Of a stretch of 64,000 bases of DNA, positions 41,542 to 48,823 are shown one piece after another. The stretch covers positions 98,459 to 162,458 of the forward strand of contig CAJUKK010000004.1 in NCBI GenBank assembly GCA_910586985.1, written 5' to 3'. Position 1 is the stretch's first letter, and every line of letters begins with the position of its first letter. The notes below the pieces were generated by a model. It saw nothing but the letters and a program-made list of their open reading frames with translations. It did no database searches and was not told the origin of the DNA. Source of the DNA: an uncultured Christensenellaceae bacterium. GTDB taxonomy: Bacteria > Bacillota > Clostridia > Christensenellales > Borkfalkiaceae. The position numbers and the translations under genes are program-made.

Positions 41542-42639
41542 ATGAAATTCGTTTGCGACGGACTTACCCTTTCGGAAGCAGTTACTAAAGCAAGCAAAGC
41601 TTGCGCCGTTCGTACGACTGCGCCGATTATGGAATGTATTAAAATAACGGCAAAAAACGATGAGGTAAAATTTCTTGCGACCGACGGAGAGCTTTCCATT
41701 CAGAAAATCGTAAAGGCAGAAGTATTCGACGAGGGAGAAGTTTGCATCCCCGGAAAACTGTTTGCCGATTTTATGGGCAAACTTTCGGGAGAGGAAGTTT
41801 GTATTTCTACGGGAGAGAGAGGCGTTGAAATCAGATACGGGGAATCCAATTCTTATATGCAGCAATTGAATGCCGAGGAATTTCCGCAGATCAATCTTGA
41901 GATCGGAGAAAATTATTTTGTTCTCAAGCAGAAAGATTTGAAAAAAATTATCGGAGAGACGGTGTTTTGTTGCGCACAGGACGATTCGCGCCCTGTATTA
42001 AAGGGCTGTCTGATGGAATTTAACGAAAAACTCGAAATGACCGCGCTCGACGGTTACCGTCTTGCACTTTCTACCGCGCCGATCGTAAGCAAAGGAACGG
42101 TGGAAAGTATCATATGCCCCGCAAGGACGCTCGGAGAAATTTCGCGTATGTTGCAGGACGACGACGGCGAGATCACGTTGTATACGCAGGGCGGTATGTT
42201 GATGGTTTCGATCGAAGGAATGGTGATCGTGTCCCGTCTCTATCAGGGAGAATTTATCAGAAAAGAAAACGTGCTTCCGCGTGAATTCAACACGGTTGTA
42301 AAGCTTGACAGAAACGAACTTGCTTTAAGTGTCGAAAGAGCGGCAATTCTCATTCGCGGAGATAAAAATAATCTTGTAACGCTCGATATTCACAACGGAC
42401 TTGTAAGAATTTCTTCCGTTTCTGAAATCGGAAACGTTACGGAGAGTGTAAAAGCGGAGACGGATGGCAAAGATATCGTTATCTCCATGAATGCAAAATA
42501 TTTGCTTGACAGTTTGCGCGCGCTTGACGAAGAAAATATTATACTTTCCTTCAACGGACCGGTTGCGCCTTTCATTTTGCAAAATGCGGAGAAAAAAGAC
42601 AGCGTTTATCTGATTTTACCTGTGAGAAACGCCGCATAA
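41542..42639 (+). CDS. dnaN: DNA polymerase III beta subunit (sliding clamp)
   Basis: 365 aa, GAGGAGA ribosome site. Ring-forming clamp that tethers polymerase to DNA. Three clamp domains; visible blocks are MKFVCDGLTLSEAVTKASKA, LSIQKIVKAEVFDEG, the VKLDRNELALSVERAAIL stretch and the C-terminal APFILQ...VYLILPVRN that builds the protein-binding pocket. Normal length. First gene to the right of the putative origin. Confidence 0.96.
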   Translation: MKFVCDGLTLSEAVTKASKACAVRTTAPIMECIKITAKNDEVKFLATDGELSIQKIVKAEVFDEGEVCIPGKLFADFMGKLSGEEVCISTGERGVEIRYGESNSYMQQLNAEEFPQINLEIGENYFVLKQKDLKKIIGETVFCCAQDDSRPVLKGCLMEFNEKLEMTALDGYRLALSTAPIVSKGTVESIICPARTLGEISRMLQDDDGEITLYTQGGMLMVSIEGMVIVSRLYQGEFIRKENVLPREFNTVVKLDRNELALSVERAAILIRGDKNNLVTLDIHNGLVRISSVSEIGNVTESVKAETDGKDIVISMNAKYLLDSLRALDEENIILSFNGPVAPFILQNAEKKDSVYLILPVRNAA

Positions 42640-42643
42640 ATAC

Positions 42644-42672
42644 TTGACGGAAAAGAATAAACAATTTATAAT
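42644..42672 (+). promoter_or_regulatory. Promoter of rpmH-rnpA
   Basis: TTGACG (42644-42649), 17 nt, TATAAT (42667-42672). Confidence 0.75.
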
Positions 42673-42708
42673 CAAAAAAGAAAATAACCTTTTAGGAGAA
42701 AGAATAAA

Positions 42709-42843
42709 ATGAAAAGAACTTATCAACCCAAAAAAAGACAGAGAAGTAAGGTACACGGTTTCCGTCAGAGAATGAAGACGAAGGGCGGAAGAAACGTTTT
42801 AAAGAGAAGAAGAAATAAGGGCAGAAAACACATTTCCGCATAA
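42709..42843 (+). CDS. rpmH: 50S ribosomal protein bL34
   Basis: 44 aa, AGGAGA ribosome site. The classic sequence pattern MKRTYQPKKRQR, VHGFRQRMKT, KGGRNVLKRRRNKGRKHIS. It overlaps no other gene; rnpA starts 3 bp later. Confidence 0.97.
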   Translation: MKRTYQPKKRQRSKVHGFRQRMKTKGGRNVLKRRRNKGRKHISA

Positions 42844-42846
42844 GTT

Positions 42847-43182
42847 ATGAAATATCTGCGGTTAAAACGCAAAAAAGACTTTTCTAAAATCGTAAAATCG
42901 GGAAAAAGAATTTATGCTCCTTCGCTGACGATCGTGATTTTTCCTGCAAAACAGACGAAAATGGCTGTTTGTGTGGGAAAAAAATACGGAAAAAGCGTGG
43001 AAAGGAACAGAATTAAGAGGCTATTGCGCGAGGCGTTCCGTACACAAGAGGGAGAGATTGTGTCACCGTGTCATATTCTTTTGATTCCCAAAGTAGCGGA
43101 AAAGTACGAATACGGCGTGTTTTGGCGGGATATCGGAAAATTATTGCGGCGGGAAAAACTCCTTGAAACTCAGAATGCGTGA
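42847..43182 (+). CDS. rnpA: Ribonuclease P protein component
   Basis: 111 aa. Binds the RNase P RNA and helps cut the 5' leader of pre-tRNA. Shows LKRKKDFSKIVKSGKRIYAPSL, VCVGKKYGKSVERNRIKRLLREAFR (the RNR basic motif near residues 50-60), and a typical end. Translation is closely coupled with rpmH and yidD. Confidence 0.95.
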   Translation: MKYLRLKRKKDFSKIVKSGKRIYAPSLTIVIFPAKQTKMAVCVGKKYGKSVERNRIKRLLREAFRTQEGEIVSPCHILLIPKVAEKYEYGVFWRDIGKLLRREKLLETQNA

Positions 43183-43465
43183 AATCGCGTTGAAAAATTG
43201 GCGTGTTTTAAGAAAAACCGTCCTGAAACCGTATTTGAAGGCGGCCTGTATTTGGCTTATCGAGTTTTATCAACGGCATTTTTCAAAACACACCTGTCTC
43301 TATACCCCCACTTGCTCGGAATATACTAAGCGTTGCATCAACAATCTCGGTGTAATTTCGGGGATAATTCTGGGCGTATGGAGAATTTTACGCTGTAACC
43401 CGCTTTCAAAAGGCGGCTACGATCCTGCGCCGGAAAATTATTTTAAAGTCAGATGGATCATCTGA
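43175..43465 (+). CDS. yidD: Membrane protein insertion efficiency factor
   Basis: 96 aa from the ATG at 43175, overlapping the rnpA end by 8 bp; a TTG at 43163 is an alternative start. Motifs: IWLIEFYQRHFSKH, CLYTPTCSEYTKRCI (conserved Cys), ILGVWRILRCNPLSKGGYDP. Small membrane-associated protein that helps YidC. Standard gene order. Confidence 0.93.
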   Translation: MREIALKNWRVLRKTVLKPYLKAACIWLIEFYQRHFSKHTCLYTPTCSEYTKRCINNLGVISGIILGVWRILRCNPLSKGGYDPAPENYFKVRWII

Positions 43466-43477
43466 TATAGGTATTCA

Positions 43478-44869
43478 ATGAACATATTCTCAACGCTTGC
43501 GGCAGTCAGTTTTCCTCTGCTTGAGGACGGATTTTATATTCCGCTGAACTGGCTGGAAAATTTTATCAGGATTATTATTGAAGGGGTCGGCATTACGGGC
43601 ATCGGTATTATTATATTCACGCTCGTATTAAAAGCCATTACTCTCCCCTTCGATATCTATCAGCGCGTCAAAATGCGCAAGCAAACGCTTGTTATGCGCA
43701 CAATGAAGGACGATCTTGATAAACTGCAAAAACAATACGCAAATGACAAGACAATGTATCAGCAGAAAATGATGGAGCTGTATAAAAAGAACGGATACAG
43801 TCCCCTTTCGGCATGCTTGCCCGCCATTGTGTCGCTTGTTATCCTGATTGTTGCGTTCAGTTCGCTCAACAGTTATTCTCAATATGCAAATTTGAGTATG
43901 TACGAAGGAATGACGAGCGCGTATAACGCGGCCGTGCTTGAAAACTGCGTTTTGCCTGAATATGATGAGAACGGCGCGATTATTCTCGGCGACGACGTCG
44001 TTACGCGCGAAGAAGTCCGCGAGGGAGAAGGTACGTTTATTATCGTATCGGCAAAAGCGGAAGATAAATTTTTATTTTACGAATACAATAAAGACGTTAA
44101 TCATCCCACCATCTCCTATCTTATCGATACGGAAAAATTATATTCTTATAAAAAAGCGGATATCGACGGGTTAGTTTCGGAAGAAAATATTTCTATCGAG
44201 ACGGCTTGTTATAATTATGTGCGTGATATCGGAGCGGCGGCAGCGGCGAATTATTATCACGAAAATCCGCCTGATTTCCTTTGGATCAAGAATATCTGGT
44301 ATCCCGACGTATCGTATAACCATCCGATCCAGACGTACGACGAGTTTATCGGCACGCGCGGAATGGGCGAAGAAGAGGTCGTTACAAAGGATTGGAAAGA
44401 AGGAGAGGACAAGCCTAAAGTAAAAGCCGTAATGACGCAGGCGATGTATGAAAATATTACGTCTAAGCTCGACGTTGAAAAAACGCAGGCAAACGGTTAT
44501 TTTGTACTCATTATTCTTTCGATCGGACTTATGGTTCTTTCGCAGTTTATTACAATGCGTAGTTCCAAAGAGAGCAATCAATATCAGACGCTGAACGGTA
44601 CGGGCGCAATGTCCCAAAAGATTATGCTGATTATGATGCCGCTTATCTATGCGATTTTTGCGTTTATGTACAGCGCGGCATTCTCGATCTATATGACGAT
44701 GAGCAGTATTATCGGTATTCTTGTGACGGTGCTTTCAAACTTCTTTATTGGCAGAAGTTTTAAAAAGAAGGAAGACGAAATGATCGTACAAAAATACACG
44801 CGCGCCGTTCCTTGGAAAACAGCGCAAAACGACGGTAAAAATAACAAAAAGAATAAGAAAAACAAATAA
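43478..44869 (+). CDS. yidC: YidC/OxaA membrane protein insertase with large extracytoplasmic insert
   Basis: 463 aa, longer than the usual 210-280 of Gram-positive SpoIIIJ/YidC proteins. The core is present: first helix region near 28-55 (ITGIGIIIFTLVLKAITLPFDI), the cytoplasmic coiled loop with QKMMELYKKNGYSPLSACLPAIVSLVIL, then a late pair of helices (ILSIGLMVLSQFITM, IMLIMMPLIYAIFAFM, YMTMSSIIGILVTVL). Between residues about 130 and 340 lies an extra block of roughly 200 residues outside the membrane, with no clear homology. No lipobox at the start. Lys/Asn-rich C-terminal tail. Confidence 0.9.
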   Translation: MNIFSTLAAVSFPLLEDGFYIPLNWLENFIRIIIEGVGITGIGIIIFTLVLKAITLPFDIYQRVKMRKQTLVMRTMKDDLDKLQKQYANDKTMYQQKMMELYKKNGYSPLSACLPAIVSLVILIVAFSSLNSYSQYANLSMYEGMTSAYNAAVLENCVLPEYDENGAIILGDDVVTREEVREGEGTFIIVSAKAEDKFLFYEYNKDVNHPTISYLIDTEKLYSYKKADIDGLVSEENISIETACYNYVRDIGAAAAANYYHENPPDFLWIKNIWYPDVSYNHPIQTYDEFIGTRGMGEEEVVTKDWKEGEDKPKVKAVMTQAMYENITSKLDVEKTQANGYFVLIILSIGLMVLSQFITMRSSKESNQYQTLNGTGAMSQKIMLIMMPLIYAIFAFMYSAAFSIYMTMSSIIGILVTVLSNFFIGRSFKKKEDEMIVQKYTRAVPWKTAQNDGKNNKKNKKNK

Positions 44870-44892
44870 TTAAGGGGAATAAAGTACTCAAT

Positions 44893-45816
44893 ATGGAAAG
44901 AAAAGAAATTTTCAGCGGAAAGACGGTTGAGGATGCAATTGAAACGGGATTGAAATCGCTCGGCGTTACGCGTGAAGAAGTAGAAATCGAGACGGTGGAA
45001 GAAGGAAAGAAAAAGTTGTTTCATTCCGTTCCTGCGCAGGTTGTGATTACTGTCAAAGATAACCGTACGGACGGAGAACGCGCCGTCGTGTTTTTAAAAG
45101 GGTTATTTGACAAACTCGGCTACGAAGTCGATCCCGTTTTGACGAGCGAGGAAGAAAAAATCGAGATCGAACTGAATACAGACTCTACAAGGGGTCTGAT
45201 CGGGCGCAGGGGCGAAATGATCGATTCCATTCAGGTATTGGCGGGCGCAGTCGCAAATATCGGCAGACACGATTATAAGCGCGTTGTCGTCGATTGCGGC
45301 GGTTACCGTAAAGAGCGCGAGGAAAAACTCAGACATATTGCCGAAAAGCTTGCAGATAAAGCGGTGCGTCTCGGAAAAAAAGTGCGTCTGGAACCCATGA
45401 ATCCTTACGACAGACGGACGGTGCACGCCGCGCTCGTCGATAACGAGAACGTAACGACGAAGAGCGAAGGCAAGGAACCGATGCGTTTTGTCGTCATTAT
45501 CCCCAAGAATCTGAAATTTAACGACAAACGCGATCGTTACGAAGGCGGGCGCGGCGGAAGAGGAAAATTCGATCGGGACAGAAAGGATCGTAACGGCGGT
45601 AAATTTTCGGGCAACAAAGAGAGAAAGCCTATCCCCCACCGTGAGTTGCCTGCAGAAGAGACGCCGCAGACTTCGGGAACGAGTTTTAAACGCGATTCTT
45701 CCTCCGGCAGCGGTTATCAAAAGGGAAATTTCAGCCGGTTTATCGGAACATATCTCGGCAACTCCCGCGAAAACGAGGGTTCGTTGACGGCATACGAGAA
45801 TAAAGACGAAGAATAA
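44893..45816 (+). CDS. jag: Jag/KhpB RNA-binding protein
   Basis: 307 aa. Jag_N domain (KEIFSGKTVEDAIETGLKSLGV, residues 3-24), KH domain with STRGLIGRRGEMIDSIQVLAGAVAN (GRRG near 100), R3H domain VRLEPMNPYDRRTVHAAL, then an unusually long Gly/Arg/Asp-rich disordered tail (about 205-307). Binds RNA and affects cell elongation and division in relatives. Follows yidC as in most Firmicutes. AAGGGG ribosome site, somewhat far from the ATG. Confidence 0.93.
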   Translation: MERKEIFSGKTVEDAIETGLKSLGVTREEVEIETVEEGKKKLFHSVPAQVVITVKDNRTDGERAVVFLKGLFDKLGYEVDPVLTSEEEKIEIELNTDSTRGLIGRRGEMIDSIQVLAGAVANIGRHDYKRVVVDCGGYRKEREEKLRHIAEKLADKAVRLGKKVRLEPMNPYDRRTVHAALVDNENVTTKSEGKEPMRFVVIIPKNLKFNDKRDRYEGGRGGRGKFDRDRKDRNGGKFSGNKERKPIPHRELPAEETPQTSGTSFKRDSSSGSGYQKGNFSRFIGTYLGNSRENEGSLTAYENKDEE

Positions 45817-45819
45817 TCG

Positions 45820-45849
45820 AAAAAGCCTCTCGATCGAGAGGCTTTTTTA
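45820..45849 (+). terminator. Terminator of the rpmH-jag operon
   Basis: Stem AAAGCCTCTCG/CGAGAGGCTTT followed by T run. Confidence 0.85.
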
Positions 45850-45871
45850 TAACATTCAGAGGTGTTTTGAA

Positions 45872-46543
45872 ATGAAAATAGAAAATAATATTTTAAAAGA
45901 TTATTTAAAAAATGTTTATTTTATTACAGGCACGGCATATGCCGGAAAATCTACGATGGTTAAAATGCTCGCAGAGCGTTTTGATATGATTGCTTGCGGC
46001 GAGAATTACCATAGCGTTGCAAGCGACAGAATTGCTACGCCGCAATTTCAGCCGAACATATGCTATTTTCAGACGATGAGCGGTTGGCAGGAATTTGTCT
46101 CCCGCACACCCAAAGCGTATGCAAAATGGCTAAAAGATACGGCGATCGAAGCGGCGCAATTTGAAATTGCCGAATTGTTGCGGCTATCCGCAAGCGGAAG
46201 AAAGATCATCGTTGATACGAATATCCCGATATCGGAGCTCAAAGAGATATCCGATTATCATCGCGTTGCGGTCATGCTGTCGCCGCAACAAGATTCGGCA
46301 AACAGATTTTTTGAGAGAGACGATCCCGAAAAGCGCTTTTTATTGGAGCAAATTAAAAAGTCGCCGACGCCTGAGAAAACGTACGAAAATTTTAGAAATT
46401 GTGTTGCGGAGGCAAATAGCATGGAGCAGTACAACGAATTTGCAAGTAGCGGATTTTTTACGTATCTTCGTACGAATTTCGAAGACGATACGCGGGAGGA
46501 AGTACTTTTTACTCTTGCACAACATTTCGGATTTATCCGATAA
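45872..46543 (+). CDS. P-loop nucleotide kinase-like protein
   Basis: 223 aa, AGAGGTG ribosome site. Walker A GTAYAGKST at residues 20-28, preceded by beta strand YFITG. A possible Walker B/switch stretch GRKIIVDTNIP lies near 110-120. The rest is mostly helical (EIAELLRLSASG, NFRNCVAEANSM). It resembles uncharacterised kinase-like ATPases of Firmicutes rather than a named enzyme. Monocistronic. Confidence 0.6.
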   Translation: MKIENNILKDYLKNVYFITGTAYAGKSTMVKMLAERFDMIACGENYHSVASDRIATPQFQPNICYFQTMSGWQEFVSRTPKAYAKWLKDTAIEAAQFEIAELLRLSASGRKIIVDTNIPISELKEISDYHRVAVMLSPQQDSANRFFERDDPEKRFLLEQIKKSPTPEKTYENFRNCVAEANSMEQYNEFASSGFFTYLRTNFEDDTREEVLFTLAQHFGFIR

Positions 46544-46551
46544 ATATTCTA

Positions 46552-46597
46552 AAAACATAAGGGCTTTCGGACAATCGTCCGAAAGCCCTTATGTTTT
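46552..46597. terminator. Bidirectional terminator with 21-bp perfect stem
   Basis: Arms 46552-46572 and 46577-46597, with AATC loop. A runs on one side and T runs on the other suit both convergent genes. Confidence 0.85.
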
Positions 46598-46619
46598 AGG
46601 GAAGTCCCCTTTCTTGCAT

Positions 46620-46850
46620 TTAGTTATTCGCAAGCCATTCTTCGGCTGCTTTTTTCGTGCAGCTCTTAATGTCTTCCTTTTTGTAGGGCGAATTTTCTCC
46701 GCCGTTCGTGTAAAGGAAGTAGTCCCCTTCCTCAGTGACATACATCGTAACTTCGTATCCCGCGGGATCGCCGTATGCGCCGTTTACAACTTTTTTTACG
46801 ATATGAGCAGTTGCAGTGTCGAAAGTTTTTGTCTTTGTCTTCTTAATCAT
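46620..46850 (-). CDS. Small hypothetical protein
   Basis: 76 aa. Basic start (MIKKTKTKTFDTATAHIVKK), a beta-like centre (YEVTMYVTEEGDYFLYTNGGENSPYKKEDI) and a helical end (SCTKKAAEEWLANN). AAAGGA before the ATG. The promoter TTGACA-17 nt-TACAAT at 46886-46914 (minus) is near consensus. Function unknown. Confidence 0.55.
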   Translation of the reverse strand: MIKKTKTKTFDTATAHIVKKVVNGAYGDPAGYEVTMYVTEEGDYFLYTNGGENSPYKKEDIKSCTKKAAEEWLANN

Positions 46851-46885
46851 TCCTTTAATTCTCCTTAACAGAAATTTATGCCATT

Positions 46886-46914
46886 ATTGTAAAATTTCTC
46901 CAACATTTTGTCAA
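46886..46914 (-). promoter_or_regulatory. Promoter of the 76-aa gene
   Basis: Minus strand: TTGACA (46909-46914), 17 nt, TACAAT (46886-46891). Confidence 0.7.
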
Positions 46915-46996
46915 TGAAAGCTATATGAAATTTTTTTAAAAAAATTATTAACACTTTTAATTAAAAATTTTTAATAGACTTCTCACGGCGTGTTAC

Positions 46997-47536
46997 TTAA
47001 CAACACATTTTTTGCGACACGAGCATAGAAATTGCTCCTGAAATAATTTCGGACATAGCGTAAACCATATTTAAACGCGTTAAATTGAGCAGAGAATAGG
47101 AAAAAGCGCTTTTTTTTGCGACGATTCCGAGCACGGATACGTCTCCTACCTTGCCGAGCCGTTTGTTGGCTCCCGATCCGGGGCGGAGAGAACCGTCGGT
47201 TATCTTTATAATGCCTACGTCTCCGTCCTCGCCGACAGCTGCATCGATAGCGATAATTTTACTTTTAGGATGTGTTTTACTTAAAAAATCGTTAAGATAC
47301 TTAACTTCTTTTGCGGTAACGGGATTTGAAAGCGTTCCGTAAACGTATGCCTCGAAACCGGAAATTTTTTTTCTGACGAGCGTTCCCGTGATAGGCCCGA
47401 GACTGTCGCCGACCGCCAGATCGCTTCCGATACATAAAATTACGGGAGGCGCAGATAAATTGCCGAGAATTCCGCTTAAAGCCATCATAGCGCCTGTTTC
47501 GGCAAAGGAATTGTAGAAGTGAAAGGTATATTCCAT
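46997..47536 (-). CDS. yyaC: Putative sporulation protein YyaC (DUF1256 family)
   Basis: 179 aa from the ATG with GGAG upstream. Resembles GPR-type spore proteases in fold: VILCIGSDLAVGDSLGPITGTLV (residues about 32-54), VYGTLSNPVTAKEVKYLNDFL, IAIDAAVGEDGDVGIIKI, GSLRPGSGANKRLGKVGDVSVLGIV. In Bacillus yyaC lies beside parAB, as roughly here. Its presence hints at a sporulating ancestor or host. Confidence 0.85.
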   Translation of the reverse strand: MEYTFHFYNSFAETGAMMALSGILGNLSAPPVILCIGSDLAVGDSLGPITGTLVRKKISGFEAYVYGTLSNPVTAKEVKYLNDFLSKTHPKSKIIAIDAAVGEDGDVGIIKITDGSLRPGSGANKRLGKVGDVSVLGIVAKKSAFSYSLLNLTRLNMVYAMSEIISGAISMLVSQKMCC

Positions 47537-47608
47537 AAATAACTCCTGAACAAATTTATAGATACATGATTGACGCAATGCGGTAAAAATATAACTGATT
47601 TTTTTTGC

Positions 47609-47637
47609 TCGACATAAGTTTAAAGATATGTTATAAT
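47609..47637 (+). promoter_or_regulatory. Promoter of the CvpA-like gene
   Basis: TCGACA (47609-47614), 17 nt, TATAAT (47632-47637). Confidence 0.65.
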
Positions 47638-47664
47638 GGCAATACCGAGACAGGAGGTTTTAAT

Positions 47665-48411
47665 ATGACATCAACACTACTCGCCCAAGCGTCTTGGATT
47701 ATGGACGTACTGTTTTTCCTTGTTCTTGTAGGCGGGCTTGCGCTGGGCGTTCAGCGCGGTTTTATTAAGGGGATATGTTCTCTTGCGGGGACGTTGTTTT
47801 CAATTGCCTTTGCATTTTTCTTCTGCGTCTCCTTTGAAGTCTTTCTTGATAACCTATTTGGCATGACAACGGCTATTTCAAACGGACTTGTGGGCGCATT
47901 TTCTGGCAGTGAGGCAATGTCAACGCCAATCGGCTCCGGAGACTTGGCGCAAGCTTTGGAGGAGGCGAGCGTTCCGTCTTTTATAGCTAACGCGATCGTC
48001 GGCGCATTCGACGGAATGGGAGTACCCGACGGTACAACGCCTGCAATGTTGGTTGCGCCGGTTGTTGCAAAGTGGATCGGAATAGCAATATCTTTCGTCT
48101 TGTTGATTCTGATTATGAAAATCGGTACATGGCTTGTCGGTAAACTTTTAACCGCTTTGGTGGAACGTATCCCTATTGTAGGAACGGTTAATATGCTTTT
48201 GGGCGGTTTGCTCGGACTTTTTAAAGGTTTAATTCTGTTATTTATCGTCTTTATGATCCTTTCATGGATTCCAAGCGAGTCGATGCATACATTTATTGCG
48301 GAAAGCGGCGTTGTAGGGAAGATTTTTGTGTCCGATTGGTTTGAAAATGCGACTTCATATATCTCCTCTTTTCAGTGGTACGAAGATTTTTTAGCGGGTG
48401 AATTGGTTTAA
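47665..48411 (+). CDS. CvpA family membrane protein
   Basis: 248 aa from the ATG with AGGAGG upstream. Hydrophobic segments near residues 12-30, 37-58, 135-155 and 180-210. The family-like start IMDVLFFLVLVGGLALGVQRGFIKGI and later VGTVNMLLGGLLGLFKGLILLF fit the CvpA/colicin V production family, whose members shape envelope or biofilm functions. A poorly conserved outer loop (about 65-130) is Ser/Ala-rich. Monocistronic. Confidence 0.8.
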   Translation: MTSTLLAQASWIMDVLFFLVLVGGLALGVQRGFIKGICSLAGTLFSIAFAFFFCVSFEVFLDNLFGMTTAISNGLVGAFSGSEAMSTPIGSGDLAQALEEASVPSFIANAIVGAFDGMGVPDGTTPAMLVAPVVAKWIGIAISFVLLILIMKIGTWLVGKLLTALVERIPIVGTVNMLLGGLLGLFKGLILLFIVFMILSWIPSESMHTFIAESGVVGKIFVSDWFENATSYISSFQWYEDFLAGELV

Positions 48412-48424
48412 TTCTGATATAAGT

Positions 48425-48463
48425 CATGGGGAAATGCGTAAAAAACGCGTTTCCCCATTTTCA
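48425..48463 (+). terminator. Terminator of the CvpA-like gene
   Basis: Stem TGGGGAAA...TTTCCCCA with an inner GCG/CGC pair block, then T-rich tail. Confidence 0.8.
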
Positions 48464-48539
48464 TATTTCAGAAAAACAAGCAATAGAATAAGTTAGTGTT
48501 AAAAAAAGCTGTTTAAATGCCGCTTTTTAACGCGCTTAA

Positions 48540-48555
48540 TGTTTCACGTGAAACA
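48540..48555. promoter_or_regulatory. parS site 1 (perfect)
   Basis: TGTTTCACGTGAAACA, the exact 16-bp ParB-binding consensus. Confidence 0.95.
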
Positions 48556-48582
48556 CTCAAAAATCAAAAAAATTCTTGGGAA

Positions 48583-48598
48583 TGTTTCATGTGAAACA
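48583..48598. promoter_or_regulatory. parS site 2 (one mismatch)
   Basis: TGTTTCATGTGAAACA, 28 bp after site 1, with T for C at the centre. ParB nucleation site upstream of ftsH. Confidence 0.85.
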
Positions 48599-48737
48599 AA
48601 AATAGGCAAAAATGAGGTCAAAAAGGGCATTTTAAGGCCTTTTTTGCCTGTTTTCTCCTAAAAATGCAGTAAAATGTGGGGTAATTTGATAAACAAGTGA
48701 GAATTTAGCAAAATCGGAAAAATTTGGTCTCAACCGC

Positions 48738-48766
48738 TTGATTATTCTTATTTGATATGATACAAT
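48738..48766 (+). promoter_or_regulatory. Promoter of ftsH
   Basis: TTGATT (48738-48743), 17 nt, TACAAT (48761-48766), about 170 bp after the parS pair. Confidence 0.65.
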
Positions 48767-48823
48767 AATAACAGTCGGATTACACAGACTGAAATCGTAT
48801 ACAACAAACAAAAAGGAGTTTGA

